Part shown: positions 8,673 through 17,687 of the stretch, piece after piece
Position numbering within the stretch: the first letter of the stretch is position 1
Layout: the number at the start of each line of letters is the position of its first letter
NCBI RefSeq assembly: GCF_001007875.1
Contig: NZ_CP011412.1
Location: forward strand, 2,046,001 to 2,110,000
Direction of reading: 5' to 3'
Source: Sedimenticola thiotaurini
GTDB lineage: Bacteria; Pseudomonadota; Gammaproteobacteria; Chromatiales; Chromatiaceae
Length of the DNA stretch: 64,000 nucleotides
Notes under the pieces: generated by a model
Told to the model about the DNA's origin: nothing
Databases searched by the model: none
The model's input: the letters and a program-made list of their open reading frames with translations, nothing else
Made by a program: the position numbers and the translations under genes

Positions 8673-9842
8673 ATGACAACACGAAAGAAGTACTCAAAAG
8701 AATTCAAGCTGGATGCGGTCAGTCTGGTGATTGATCAGAATTACAGCCAGGCCGAGGCAGCGAAGAACCTTGGCATCAATGCCCAGATGCTGGGTCGTTG
8801 GGTGCAAGAGCATCGGTCGGTTGATGGCCAGGCCTTTCGCGGCAATGGCAAGCTGACACCGGAACAGGAAGAGATTAGAAAGCTCAAGGCCCAGGTGAAA
8901 CGCCTTGAGATGGAGAGGGATATCTTAAAAAAAAGCGACGGCATTCTTTGCAGCAGAAACGAAGTAAAATACTCGTTTATCACCCAACATAAGAATGCCT
9001 ATCCCATCAGCCCGCAATGCCAGGTATTGGGTGTGACCCGTAATGGCTATTACCAGCACAGAAAACGTCTGAGTAACAAGCCGGATGATCCCGCGCATCA
9101 AGAGATGCTGGAATGGGTCAAAGATATCGCTGAGAGTGCGGACCATGCCTATGGCAGCCGTCGGATAAAGAAGGCGCTCAATGCGCTGAGTTATCCGGTG
9201 AGTCGGAGCAAGGCCAGAAAACTGATGCGTGAGGCGGGCGTGCAGGCCCGCCAACGCAAGAAATACAAGGTCACCACCAACAGCAACCACTCGCAGCCGG
9301 CGTTTGATAACCTGCTGATGCGTGGGTTTGACGTGGCCCAGCCAGATCGGGTTTACGCGGCGGATGTGACCTATATCTGGACGCCGGAGAGCTGGTTATA
9401 CCTGGCGGTGGTGATCGATCTGTGTTCACGTCGGGTGGTGGGCTGGAGCATGAGTTCATGCATGAAGGCTAGACTGGTTTGTGATGCCTTGCAGATGGCC
9501 ATTTGGCAACGCCGACCAGGGGCTGGTTTGATCCATCATTCGGACCGTGGATAGCCATATGCCAGCAAGGCGTTCCGGCGCTTGCTGACAGCACACGGTA
9601 TCCACGGCAGTATGAGTAGGAAAGGAGACTGCTGGGATAATGCTGCGGTCGAGAGTTTCTTTGGTAGCCTGAAGCAGGAACGGGTGCACTGGCGGAACTA
9701 CCAGACACGCTATGCAGCCCAACAGGACATTCTGGAATACATTTCCATGTTCTATAACAACAGACGGTTGTACTCGTACCTGAACTATATGAGTCCTAAT
9801 GACTTCGAGCGGCAATTGCTGGAGATAAAGAAAGCGGCTTAG
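8673..9842 (+). pseudogene. IS3-family transposase OrfAB, amber-interrupted
   Basis: DDE transposase with OrfA and OrfB fused in one frame. Residues 1-90 hold the OrfA helix-turn-helix (KKYSKEFKLDAVSL) and leucine-zipper helix. The rve/DDE core begins near residue 215 with AADVTYIW (first Asp) and HHSDRG (second Asp). A TAG codon at 9552-9554 follows directly; the frame then continues as PYASKAFRRLL to VESFFGSLKQE (catalytic Glu) and the stop at 9840-9842. IS3 elements normally join OrfA and OrfB by -1 frameshifting at an A-rich slip site. Here the A-run at 8927-8934 has eight A's; with seven, OrfA would end ATAFFAAETK at a TAA at 8965. This copy therefore looks fused by a one-base insertion and then truncated by the amber codon. 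Confidence 0.88.
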
Positions 9843-9872
9843 CTGGGTGTAACAAAATGGTTGACCACGTCA
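9843..9872 (-). repeat. Right terminal inverted repeat of the IS3 element
   Basis: Reads TGACGTGGTC inward on the minus strand and ends with the same CACCCAG/CAACCCAG block as the left repeat. The GAT target duplication follows at 9873-9875. Confidence 0.85.
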
Positions 9873-11062
9873 GATATACCCCGCATCACCTTCTCACCGC
9901 TATCCACAATCAAATAAAAGTACGCTTTGGCCAAAAAGTACTGCCCCAGACATTTCCCCTCTCCCCCTGATATATTTAGCTATATAAATTGCATTCTTGT
10001 TCTTTGAAACCGATTACATACGATATCGCATGTTTAGGCATGTATCAACATCATCTATGAACGTAATCAACCATATCATGCCCATCTTCGATAAAGCTCT
10101 CTTTTCACCTTGACAGCTGGTAGAAAACCTCCCTTTAGTCCTTTTCTGATCTAACCAAAATAACCTTTCTTCGGCATTTCGGGATACACGCAATTGGCGT
10201 ACTTGAACACCCACTCGGCATGATTAAAAAACTCCCTACTTGCCTCATGATCTCCCTTGTGTCTTCCTTGAGCGGCTAGCGCTTTTTTAGTTATCATGGA
10301 GCTCCATCAAACCTAAATGACGAATGTTTCCACTGGAGGATGTCTTCATGATTGCCTGTCCTTTTCCCTTTCTACAGAACCCCGAAATTGAAAGTCTATA
10401 GTAACTTCGATCTGAGCACACGGAACCCAGAGACCCTTAACAAACATACGTAAGTTGCTGACAGGAACAAACATGAATTATATAGTAATCACAAAGCCCA
10501 ACCTCGCAGTTGCTAAGCATTGATTGAGAGTCCCCTTGGCCAAAGCTCTATCGGGTACAGCCACAGAATGCAGGCAACCGCGGAGCAAGTTGGCCGGCAC
10601 ATCAGGTCGGCAATCCTCACCTGCAGAGTCTTACTCACATCTAAAGATACCATCGCAACTACCAACATTTAGCCGTAACAAACTGCGTTCAGCGACAAAC
10701 GGGAAAAACCGATTAATAATTGCCCAACTTTCTACACCGGGGTGCTTAGAGCAAATCGAATTAACTATGTACATCACCGCCGTTTTGGCACTATAGACAT
10801 ACCAATCTTGATTAATCACTCAGGATCGACAAATGCCTAGCATTATCCATAATTACTCATTAAAAAATAACAACTTGGTCTAAAAAAATATAATCAACTT
10901 GAAAAAGAACCTATAATCGATTATTAGATTCGGTTAAGGTATAGTTTTTCCTCGTGTAGGGGAAATAATTGGGAACCACCGATAGGCTTCAAGCAGGTAA
11001 GCATTTGCACGGTATTAATATACCGATCCAACCACATTCATTCTCCAGAAATCCCGGAACAG
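9873..11062. other. AT-rich non-coding interval before pilB
   Basis: About 1.2 kb, visibly AT-richer than the rest of the window, with no recognisable gene, tRNA or pilin accessory gene (tfpO/tfpZ type). Open frames on both strands (about 10014-10214 minus, 10524-10796 plus) have low-complexity or implausible composition. One small minus-strand frame with a ribosome site (10151-10297) is listed separately. The last 200 bases contain several TATAAT-like hexamers (10889-10894, 10912-10917), and the pilB promoter is probably here. Confidence 0.6.
10151..10297 (-). CDS. Possible small ORF of unknown function
   Basis: A 48-codon frame beginning ATG ATA ACT AAA with GGAGCTCC placed just upstream as a ribosome site. 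The predicted peptide is soluble, mixed charge, rich in aromatic residues in its second half (REFFNHAEWVFKYANC) and ends KKGYFG. Its balanced composition looks more protein-like than the neighbouring open frames. No family is recognised. It could equally be the surviving piece of a decayed gene, since the frame reads on for 24 codons after the stop. Confidence 0.3.
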   Translation of the reverse strand: MITKKALAAQGRHKGDHEASREFFNHAEWVFKYANCVYPEMPKKGYFG

Positions 11063-12775
11063 ATGGCAACAGCAACACAAAAAATAGCATTGAGCGGCCT
11101 GCCGCGGCGTCTTGTCGAAGACAAACTGTTGTCTGAAGAGATAGCCCAGAAAGCCGTTCAGGAATCCGCCAAAAAACGTCAGCAGTTCGTCTCCTACCTG
11201 GTTGAGAACAAATTGCTCGACAGCAGCAGTATTGCCCTCTCCGCCTCGCAGGAGTTTGGTGTGCCCCTGTTTCAGCTGGAGGCCCTGGATATGGCCGCCG
11301 CCCCCGTCGGCCTGGTGGATGAGAAGCTGATCCGCATTCATCACGCCCTGCCGATCTTTCGTCGCGGCAACCGGCTCTTCCTGGCGGTCTCAGACCCGAC
11401 CAATATCCAGGGGCTAGATGAGATCAAGTTCCATACCGGCCTGGCCATTGAAGCCATTGTGGTGGAAGAGGACAAACTGGTCCGGGCCATTGAAGTAATA
11501 CTGGACGCCAGCGACACCAGCATGTCTGATCTGCTGGATGCGGACCTGGACAACCTGGATATCTCATCCGAGGACCAGGATGATCAGAAAAAAGACGGGG
11601 ACCTGGATGTCGACGATGCTCCGGTGGTCCGTTTTGTTAACAAGATGCTGGTGGATGCTATTAATAGCGGCGCCTCTGATATCCACTTCGAACCTTACGA
11701 AAAGACCTTCCGGGTCCGCTTCAGGCAGGACGGTATTCTGCATGAAATCGCTTCTCCGCCGGTCAATATCGCCTCACGCCTCACGGCACGCCTCAAGGTG
11801 ATGTCCCGCATGAACATTGCCGAGCGACGGGTACCCCAGGACGGGCGGATCAAGATGAAGCTGTCGCGCAACCGGGCGATCGACTTTCGTGTCAACACCT
11901 GCCCCACTCTTTACGGGGAGAAGGTGGTACTGCGTATTCTCGATCCTGCCAGCGCCCAACTGGGTATTGAGGCGCTCGGATTTGAGCCCGAACAGCAGCG
12001 ATTGTTTGAAACCGCCATTCGCAAACCCTACGGCATGATCCTGGTGACCGGACCGACCGGTAGTGGTAAGACGGTGTCACTCTACACCGCCCTGAATATG
12101 CTAAATGACGAGGGGGTCAACATCTCCACCGCAGAGGATCCGGTGGAGATCCAGGTAGCCGGCATCAATCAGGTCAACGTGAGTACCCGGACCGGCCTGA
12201 CCTTTGCCGAGGCTTTGCGGGCCTTCCTCCGTCAGGATCCCGATATCGTGATGGTGGGTGAGATACGTGACCTGGAGACAGCTGAAATCGCAGTCAAGGC
12301 GGCTCAGACCGGTCACCTGGTCCTTTCCACACTGCATACCAATGATGCTCCCCAGACCTTGACGCGACTGGCCAACATGGGCATTCCACCCTTCAACATC
12401 GCCTCCTCCGTGATCCTGATCATGGCCCAGCGACTGGCCCGGCGACTCTGCGAACACTGCAAGGTTGCCGATGATCTGCCAAGGGAGGCTTTGCTGGAAG
12501 AGGGCTTCAAAGAGGATGAACTGAACGATCTGACCGTATACAAACCCGTAGGATGTGATCACTGCACTATGGGTTACAAGGGACGTGTTGGTATATTTCA
12601 GATCATGCCCATCTCCGCCGCCATGGAAAAGCTGGTTATGGAGGGGGGCAACTCGCTGGAACTGGAGAAACAGTCAAGAGCCGAGGGCATTCTCACACTG
12701 CGGGAAGCCGGATTGAACAAGGTCAGGGCAGGCGTTACCAGCCTGGAAGAGATTAACAGGGTTACCAAGGATTAA
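11063..12775 (+). CDS. pilB: Type IV pilus assembly ATPase PilB
   Basis: Cytoplasmic hexameric motor that powers pilus extension. The 570-residue protein has the N-terminal GSPII_E (MshEN-like) domain (about 10-160), then the secretion ATPase domain with Walker A GPTGSGKT near 331-338, a conserved Asp box, Walker B region DIVMVGEIRDLETA near 395-408 and the His box TGHLVLSTLHTND. A four-cysteine zinc site (CEHC and CDHC) near the C-terminus is typical of PilB. pilC begins five bases after the stop and pilD follows, so pilBCD is one operon. Confidence 0.96.
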   Translation: MATATQKIALSGLPRRLVEDKLLSEEIAQKAVQESAKKRQQFVSYLVENKLLDSSSIALSASQEFGVPLFQLEALDMAAAPVGLVDEKLIRIHHALPIFRRGNRLFLAVSDPTNIQGLDEIKFHTGLAIEAIVVEEDKLVRAIEVILDASDTSMSDLLDADLDNLDISSEDQDDQKKDGDLDVDDAPVVRFVNKMLVDAINSGASDIHFEPYEKTFRVRFRQDGILHEIASPPVNIASRLTARLKVMSRMNIAERRVPQDGRIKMKLSRNRAIDFRVNTCPTLYGEKVVLRILDPASAQLGIEALGFEPEQQRLFETAIRKPYGMILVTGPTGSGKTVSLYTALNMLNDEGVNISTAEDPVEIQVAGINQVNVSTRTGLTFAEALRAFLRQDPDIVMVGEIRDLETAEIAVKAAQTGHLVLSTLHTNDAPQTLTRLANMGIPPFNIASSVILIMAQRLARRLCEHCKVADDLPREALLEEGFKEDELNDLTVYKPVGCDHCTMGYKGRVGIFQIMPISAAMEKLVMEGGNSLELEKQSRAEGILTLREAGLNKVRAGVTSLEEINRVTKD

Positions 12776-12780
12776 GCGAT

Positions 12781-14022
12781 ATGGCCACTGCAAGCGCGGT
12801 TAAAAAAGCACCCAAGGCCGAGAAGGCCTATGTCTATACCTGGGAAGGTGCCGACCGGAACGGCAAACGGATCAAAGGGGAGACACGCGCCGCCTCCCTG
12901 GCACTGGTGCGGGCCGACCTCAGGCGGCAGGGCATCAATCCGTTAAAGGTGAAGAAAAAGCCTACAGCCCTTTTCAACACCAAAAAGAGGATTACTCCTG
13001 GTGATATCGCAATCTTTTCCCGTCAGCTGGCCACCATGATGGAGTCCGGCGTGCCCCTGGTGCAGGCGTTTGATATCGTCGGCCGCGGGCACGACAACCC
13101 CTCTATGCAGGATCTGATCCTGTCAATCAAGGCCGATGTGGAGGGAGGTACCGCCCTTGCTGAGGCGCTGGCCAAGCATCCGCTCTATTTTGACGACCTG
13201 TTCTGCAACCTGGTGCGGGCTGGTGAAGCCGCCGGTGTGTTGGAAGATCTGCTGGACAAGATTGCCACCTATAAGGAGAAAACCGAATCCATCAAGGGTA
13301 AGATCAAGAAGGCGCTGTTTTATCCTGCCGCCGTGATTATTGTCGCCATTCTGGTGACCATCCTAATCATGCTGTTCGTCATTCCCCAGTTTGAGAGCCT
13401 ATTTTCCAGTTTCGGCGGCGACTTGCCGGCCTTCACCAAAATGGTCATTTCCATATCCAAATGGATGAACAGCTACTGGTGGTTGATGTTGCTAGGTGTG
13501 ATTGGATCGGTCTACGTATTCAGCTACTCCTTTAAGCGCTCGCGTAAAATGCGCCACGTGATCGATAAGCTGACCCTGCAGATACCCATTATCGGGGTCA
13601 TCATCCACAAGGCGACCATCGCCCGCTTCTCCCGCACCCTGGCCACCATGTTTGCGGCCGGTGTACCCTTGGTGGAAGCCCTCGAATCGGTCGCCGGGGC
13701 CACCGGCAATATCGTCTACAGCGATGCCGTCATGCGTATGCGTGAGGACGTGGCCACTGGCCAGTCACTGCAGCTCACCATGAAGCAGCAGCAGCTTTTC
13801 CCCCACATGGTGGTGCAGATGGTATCCATCGGTGAGGAGTCCGGCTCACTGGATCACATGCTCTCCAAGGTGGCTGATTTCTATGAAGAGGAGGTGGATA
13901 ACGCCGTCGATGCCCTCAGCAGCCTGATGGAGCCCTTGATCATGGTGGTCATTGGTGGCTTGGTGGGCAGTCTGGTAGTGGCCATGTATCTGCCGATCTT
14001 CAAGATGGCATCGGTTGTTTAA
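12781..14022 (+). CDS. pilC: Type IV pilus inner-membrane platform protein PilC
   Basis: Polytopic membrane protein on which PilB acts during pilus assembly. The 413-residue protein contains two copies of the T2SF domain (FSRQLATMMESGVPLVQAF near 79-97 and FSRTLATMFAAGVPLVEAL near 283-301). Three membrane segments are visible: about 180-205, 230-250 and 385-405. Length and repeat structure match PilC. It lies between pilB and pilD in the usual operon. Confidence 0.95.
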   Translation: MATASAVKKAPKAEKAYVYTWEGADRNGKRIKGETRAASLALVRADLRRQGINPLKVKKKPTALFNTKKRITPGDIAIFSRQLATMMESGVPLVQAFDIVGRGHDNPSMQDLILSIKADVEGGTALAEALAKHPLYFDDLFCNLVRAGEAAGVLEDLLDKIATYKEKTESIKGKIKKALFYPAAVIIVAILVTILIMLFVIPQFESLFSSFGGDLPAFTKMVISISKWMNSYWWLMLLGVIGSVYVFSYSFKRSRKMRHVIDKLTLQIPIIGVIIHKATIARFSRTLATMFAAGVPLVEALESVAGATGNIVYSDAVMRMREDVATGQSLQLTMKQQQLFPHMVVQMVSIGEESGSLDHMLSKVADFYEEEVDNAVDALSSLMEPLIMVVIGGLVGSLVVAMYLPIFKMASVV

Positions 14023-14061
14023 ACAACATAACGCAATGGCCTATATAACAAGCCATCATTA

Positions 14062-14940
14062 ATGGACTTTATTACCGTATTCCAGCAAAGCCCGCTGCTT
14101 TTCGCAGTAACTTGCACATTGCTCGGGCTGTTTATTGGCAGTTTTCTGAATGTGGTGGCCTATCGCCTGCCGAAGATGATGGAGAGCGACTGGCGGCAAC
14201 AGTGCCAGGAGTTTCTGGAACTGCAGGATACTACCAAACCAGCCGACCCACCCCTGACCCTGAGTCGCCCGGGCTCTAACTGCCCTCGTTGTGGCCATAC
14301 GATACGCCCCTGGGAGAATATCCCCGTGATCAGCTGGCTGTTGCTGCGGGGTCGCTGTTCAGCCTGCAAGGAGCCCATCTCCCTGCGTTACCCCCTGGTC
14401 GAACTGACCACCGGACTGCTTTCCCTGGCCGTCGCACTCCATTTCGGTTTCACTTGGCAGACGGCGGCGGCACTCCCGCTGACCTGGGCCCTGATTGCCC
14501 TGACCCTGATCGATTTTGACGAGCAACTGCTGCCCGACTCCATCGTGCTGCCCATGCTCTGGTTGGGGCTGCTACTCAGTCTGTTTGATATTTTTACTGA
14601 CAGCCACTCAGCCATCATTGGCGCCGCCTGTGGCTACCTCTCGCTCTGGCTGGTATTCCAGTTATTCAAGCTGTTGACCGGCAAGGAGGGCATGGGATAT
14701 GGGGATTTCAAACTGTTCGCCCTGTTTGGTGCCTGGTTTGGCTGGCAGTCCCTGGTCCAGGTGATCCTGCTCTCTTCTGTGGTTGGCGCAGTGGTAGGTA
14801 TCCTGTTGATTATAATTCGGGGCCGGGACCGGAATATCCCCATTCCATTTGGACCCTATCTGGCTGCCGCCGGCTGGATCAGCCTGATCTGGGGTGAACA
14901 GATTAACAGTGCCTACCTTCAGTGGGCCGGTTTGGCCTGA
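14062..14940 (+). CDS. pilD: Prepilin leader peptidase / N-methyltransferase PilD
   Basis: Membrane aspartyl protease that removes the pilin leader and N-methylates the new N-terminus. The 292-residue protein has the zinc-binding cytoplasmic loop with Cys74, Cys77, Cys99 and Cys102 (NCPRCG and RCSACK), seen in bifunctional enzymes, followed by about seven membrane segments. Catalytic aspartates lie in LIDFDEQLLPD and in GMGYGDFK, the GxGD signature. It should process PilA (7734) and the minor pilins and, if a type II secretion system exists elsewhere, its pseudopilins. coaE starts three bases after its stop. Confidence 0.95.
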   Translation: MDFITVFQQSPLLFAVTCTLLGLFIGSFLNVVAYRLPKMMESDWRQQCQEFLELQDTTKPADPPLTLSRPGSNCPRCGHTIRPWENIPVISWLLLRGRCSACKEPISLRYPLVELTTGLLSLAVALHFGFTWQTAAALPLTWALIALTLIDFDEQLLPDSIVLPMLWLGLLLSLFDIFTDSHSAIIGAACGYLSLWLVFQLFKLLTGKEGMGYGDFKLFALFGAWFGWQSLVQVILLSSVVGAVVGILLIIIRGRDRNIPIPFGPYLAAAGWISLIWGEQINSAYLQWAGLA

Positions 14941-14943
14941 CCC

Positions 14944-15537
14944 ATGTTTGTTGTTGGCGTCACCGGTGGAATCGGCTGTGGCAAGAGCGCCGTGACCGAT
15001 TGTTTTATTACACTGGGTATACCGGTAATTGACGCCGATCTGGTGGCCCGTGAAGTGGTGGAGCCCGGCCAGCCTGCCCTGGCAGAGATTGTCGATCAGT
15101 TTGGCGAACAGGCCCAGCTCCCGGATGGCAGCCTCAATCGGGCCTGGCTCAGAGCGTCCATCTTCTCCGACCCGCAAGCGAAGACAGCGCTGGAGCAGAT
15201 ACTACACCCCAGGATACGCGCCGAAATGCGCCGCCGGCTGGATGCGTTGGATACACCCTATGCGATCTTTTCCATTCCTTTGTTATTTGAAACCGGACAG
15301 GACAAGGGCGTAGACCGGGTTCTGGTGGTGGACTGTCCTCCGGAACTGCAGCTCAGTCGGGTAACTCGCCGCGATCAGACAAGTGAGGCTCAGACCCGAT
15401 CGATTATCGACGCACAGATAGATCGCAAAAGCCGCTTGGCCCGAGCCGATGATATTATCGACAATTCCGGCAGTCTGGATGATCTTCGCATTCGAGTTGA
15501 ACAGCTCCACCGTAAATATCTTATACTTGCCGGCTAA
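14944..15537 (+). CDS. coaE: Dephospho-CoA kinase
   Basis: Final step of coenzyme A synthesis, phosphorylating dephospho-CoA at the ribose 3' hydroxyl. The 197-residue protein has the P-loop GGIGCGKSAV at residues 8-17, VIDADLVAREV near 29-39 and the lid-like RVTRRDQ near 140. It is placed immediately after pilD, as is typical of gammaproteobacteria (pilBCD-coaE-zapD-yacG). Confidence 0.95.
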   Translation: MFVVGVTGGIGCGKSAVTDCFITLGIPVIDADLVAREVVEPGQPALAEIVDQFGEQAQLPDGSLNRAWLRASIFSDPQAKTALEQILHPRIRAEMRRRLDALDTPYAIFSIPLLFETGQDKGVDRVLVVDCPPELQLSRVTRRDQTSEAQTRSIIDAQIDRKSRLARADDIIDNSGSLDDLRIRVEQLHRKYLILAG

Positions 15538-15592
15538 CAAGCTTATCACTGTTAGAACCGGTATAATGAAGCTATAGTCAGGGTCAGGCGCC

Positions 15593-16408
15593 ATGTCAGG
15601 CGCACTCAAAACAGACAGACACCAGTTCATGCAACCAGCCGTTTCAGACAAGATTATTTACGAGCATCCGCTCAATGAAAAGACCAGAACTTTTCTCCGT
15701 CTGGAGCATCTGTTTCGCCAGGTTGATTTCCATATTCCCCAGTCCAGCACCTGGGATAGCCGTGCCGCGATTACCAGTCTTATGGATATGGTGGCGATTT
15801 TCTCCCGTGCGGATATAAAAACCGAGTTGATCAAGGAGCTCAAACGCCATCAGGAGACCTTGGCCGGTATCCGTGCCATGCCGGATGTGCATGAGGAGCG
15901 CCTGGATCAGATCCTGCGGGAGTTGCAGACTGTCTCAGTCAAGTTGCAGCAGCATAGTGGACAGTTGGGGCAGGAGTTGCGGGAAAACGAATTCCTCAAA
16001 AGCATCACCCAGCGCAGCAGTATTCCCGGTGGAAGCTGTGCTTTCGATCTGCCTCTATATCACTTCTGGTTGCAGCAACCCTTCGAGCAGCGTCATCAGG
16101 AGATCGTTGCCTGGCGGGACACGCTGGAGCCAGTCTTCACCGCTGTCAACCTGTTACTCTCGCTCATTCGCGGCAGTACTACACCAACCCGGGAACTGGC
16201 ACCGAATGGCTTCTTTCAACAGAGCCTGGATGCCCAGTCACCCGCCCAACTAATCCGGGTCGGACTGCCCCGTGAAAGCCAGCTGTTTGCTGAAATCAGT
16301 GGCGGTAAACACCGCTTCACTATCCGCTTCATGGAGCAATCCAAAGAGGAGCGCGCCACCCAGACAAAACTGGACACCACCTTCTTTCTGAACTGCTGCA
16401 TACTCTGA
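15593..16408 (+). CDS. zapD: Cell division protein ZapD
   Basis: FtsZ-associated protein that cross-links FtsZ filaments at the division ring. The 271-residue reading starts at ATG 15593; other ZapD proteins begin close to the IIYEHPLNEK motif, so ATG 15629 (13th codon) is an equally likely start, giving 259 residues. Conserved features are the N-terminal YEHPLNEKTRTFLRLEHLF, a helical middle and the beta-strand end. It sits between coaE and yacG, the usual position. FtsZ itself is encoded at 24704-25873. Confidence 0.92.
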   Translation: MSGALKTDRHQFMQPAVSDKIIYEHPLNEKTRTFLRLEHLFRQVDFHIPQSSTWDSRAAITSLMDMVAIFSRADIKTELIKELKRHQETLAGIRAMPDVHEERLDQILRELQTVSVKLQQHSGQLGQELRENEFLKSITQRSSIPGGSCAFDLPLYHFWLQQPFEQRHQEIVAWRDTLEPVFTAVNLLLSLIRGSTTPTRELAPNGFFQQSLDAQSPAQLIRVGLPRESQLFAEISGGKHRFTIRFMEQSKEERATQTKLDTTFFLNCCIL

Positions 16409-16414
16409 ATAAAC

Positions 16415-16612
16415 ATGTCTGAAGCGCTAAAAAACGTCCGTTGTCCTGTCTGCAAAAAGGCCTTTGACTGGCACTCGAATGCCAGTTCACGCCCCTTCTG
16501 CAGCGAACGCTGCCGACTGATTGATCTGGGGGACTGGCTGGAGGAGAAGCACCGGATACCCGACAGAACGCCGGCAAATCCGTTCCTGCCACCGGAAGAC
16601 GACTACAGTTAA
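16415..16612 (+). CDS. yacG: DNA gyrase inhibitor / zinc protein YacG
   Basis: Small zinc-finger protein that binds GyrB and inhibits gyrase in E. coli. The 65-residue sequence has the four zinc ligands CPVC (about 9-12) and CSERC (about 28-32), followed by RLIDLGDWLEEKHRIP, the family signature. It starts six bases after zapD and ends the pilB-yacG run. It converges with the MutT gene, leaving 60 bases with no clear terminator. Confidence 0.93.
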   Translation: MSEALKNVRCPVCKKAFDWHSNASSRPFCSERCRLIDLGDWLEEKHRIPDRTPANPFLPPEDDYS

Positions 16613-16672
16613 ATCCCGAAACCCCGAGAAGCACGCTGTGCCGACCGGGACAGCGTTGGAATGGTAATCCTG

Positions 16673-17638
16673 TCACCTCTGCCCGGCGGGCTCTTCCTCA
16701 GCCCAAAGCGAAGTGATGGCCGCGACACCTTGCCCACCCCGTTCCAGAGCTTCTCTGACATGCCCCCTATCCATGCCGCCCAGGGCGTAGACCGGGATGC
16801 TGGCCGACGCAACGATTTGTGCAAAAGAGTCCCATCCCAAGGGAGAAGCCCCTGGATGGGAACGGGTCGCCAGTACCGGTGAGAGCTGACAGAAATCCGC
16901 ATTAATAGCCATCGCCTTGCGAACTTCGCTGAGGTTATGGCAGGAGGCAGCGACCCATTTATCGTCTGTTAGTGGTCGCTCACTCAGCTCAGCCAGATGA
17001 TGACTGTTCAAGTGCACGCCGTCGGCGCCCAGTTCCCGGGCCAGTTGAACGGGACAATTCAATAACAGCTTCGCTTCGTATTGTCGACACAGCGCTCGCG
17101 CTTCCGCCGCCAGGGCAGCATATTCGATTGGATTTAAACCGGGAGCCCTGAGTTGCACCAGGCGTATGCCGCGGACCAACGAAGTCTTCAGACGTAACAG
17201 AAACTGGTCAGGCTTGCGGGGATCAGGGCCGGTAATCAGATAGTGCTGGGGCAATCTTATGGCAGTGCAGATAGGTCGATCGGCCGCCGGCATGGCATAT
17301 TGAGATAACTGCTCTGGAAACACCCATTCCAGCGGCTGCCCCTCTAACCCGATAGGCGTGCCGGAATAGTCTTGTATGCTGTGAACATCGAGCCGGACCG
17401 TCTTGTCCGGATAGCTATGGGTGATCTGTATAAGTGGTTGGTGAGTATTTACTACAATGCCCAGTTCTTCCTGTATCTCACGACGCAACGCCCTGGCCAG
17501 ATCTTCGCCCCGCTCCACTTTGCCCCCGGGAAATTCCCATAGACCACCCTGGTGCGCGCTGACGGCGCGGCGCGTTAGCAGCACCCGCCCCTGGGCGTCC
17601 TGGATCACACCGACAGCAACATGGACCGGCAATATCAC
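16673..17638 (-). CDS. mutT: MutT-type Nudix hydrolase fused to a ThiE-like domain
   Basis: Predicted 8-oxo-dGTP diphosphatase that cleans the nucleotide pool, fused to a thiamine-phosphate-synthase-like barrel. In the 321-residue protein, residues 1-130 are Nudix with the box GGKVERGEDLARALRREIQEELGI (about 38-61), containing the REIQEE core. Residues about 140-315 resemble ThiE (RLVQLRAPGL, GADGVHLNSHHL, WVAASCHN, YALGGMD). Such MutT-ThiE fusions are common in gammaproteobacteria. The barrel may be a degenerate sensor rather than an active thiamine enzyme. Nudix assignment is strong; the role of the second domain is unknown. Confidence 0.9.
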   Translation of the reverse strand: MILPVHVAVGVIQDAQGRVLLTRRAVSAHQGGLWEFPGGKVERGEDLARALRREIQEELGIVVNTHQPLIQITHSYPDKTVRLDVHSIQDYSGTPIGLEGQPLEWVFPEQLSQYAMPAADRPICTAIRLPQHYLITGPDPRKPDQFLLRLKTSLVRGIRLVQLRAPGLNPIEYAALAAEARALCRQYEAKLLLNCPVQLARELGADGVHLNSHHLAELSERPLTDDKWVAASCHNLSEVRKAMAINADFCQLSPVLATRSHPGASPLGWDSFAQIVASASIPVYALGGMDRGHVREALERGGQGVAAITSLWAEEEPAGQR

Positions 17639-17687
17639 CTATCCTAACCCCATGCAATCAAAACCTTCCTGGTCCCTGAAACAGGAT

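Larger units (their letters stand above)
8609..9872 (+). mobile_element. IS3-family insertion sequence (1264 bp, inactivated)
   Basis: The element is bounded by imperfect inverted repeats of about 30 bases (8609-8639 and 9843-9872), starting TGAGGTGGTC and TGACGTGGTC, and flanked by a 3-bp direct repeat GAT (8606-8608 and 9873-9875). It carries an IS3-type OrfA/OrfB transposase of DDE type. Family, size, TG...CA ends and 3-bp duplication are all consistent with IS3. It sits between pilA and pilB, and its transposase is broken by an in-frame amber codon. Confidence 0.92.

Noticed and set aside
10524-10796. 90-codon plus-strand frame in the pilA-pilB gap
   Set aside because: Composition is not protein-like and no ribosome site is present.
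9873-11062. Searched for a tRNA-Thr or tfpO/tfpZ-type pilin accessory gene, often found beside pilA
   Set aside because: No T-loop GGTTC-type signature with a foldable cloverleaf and no accessory-like protein was found.
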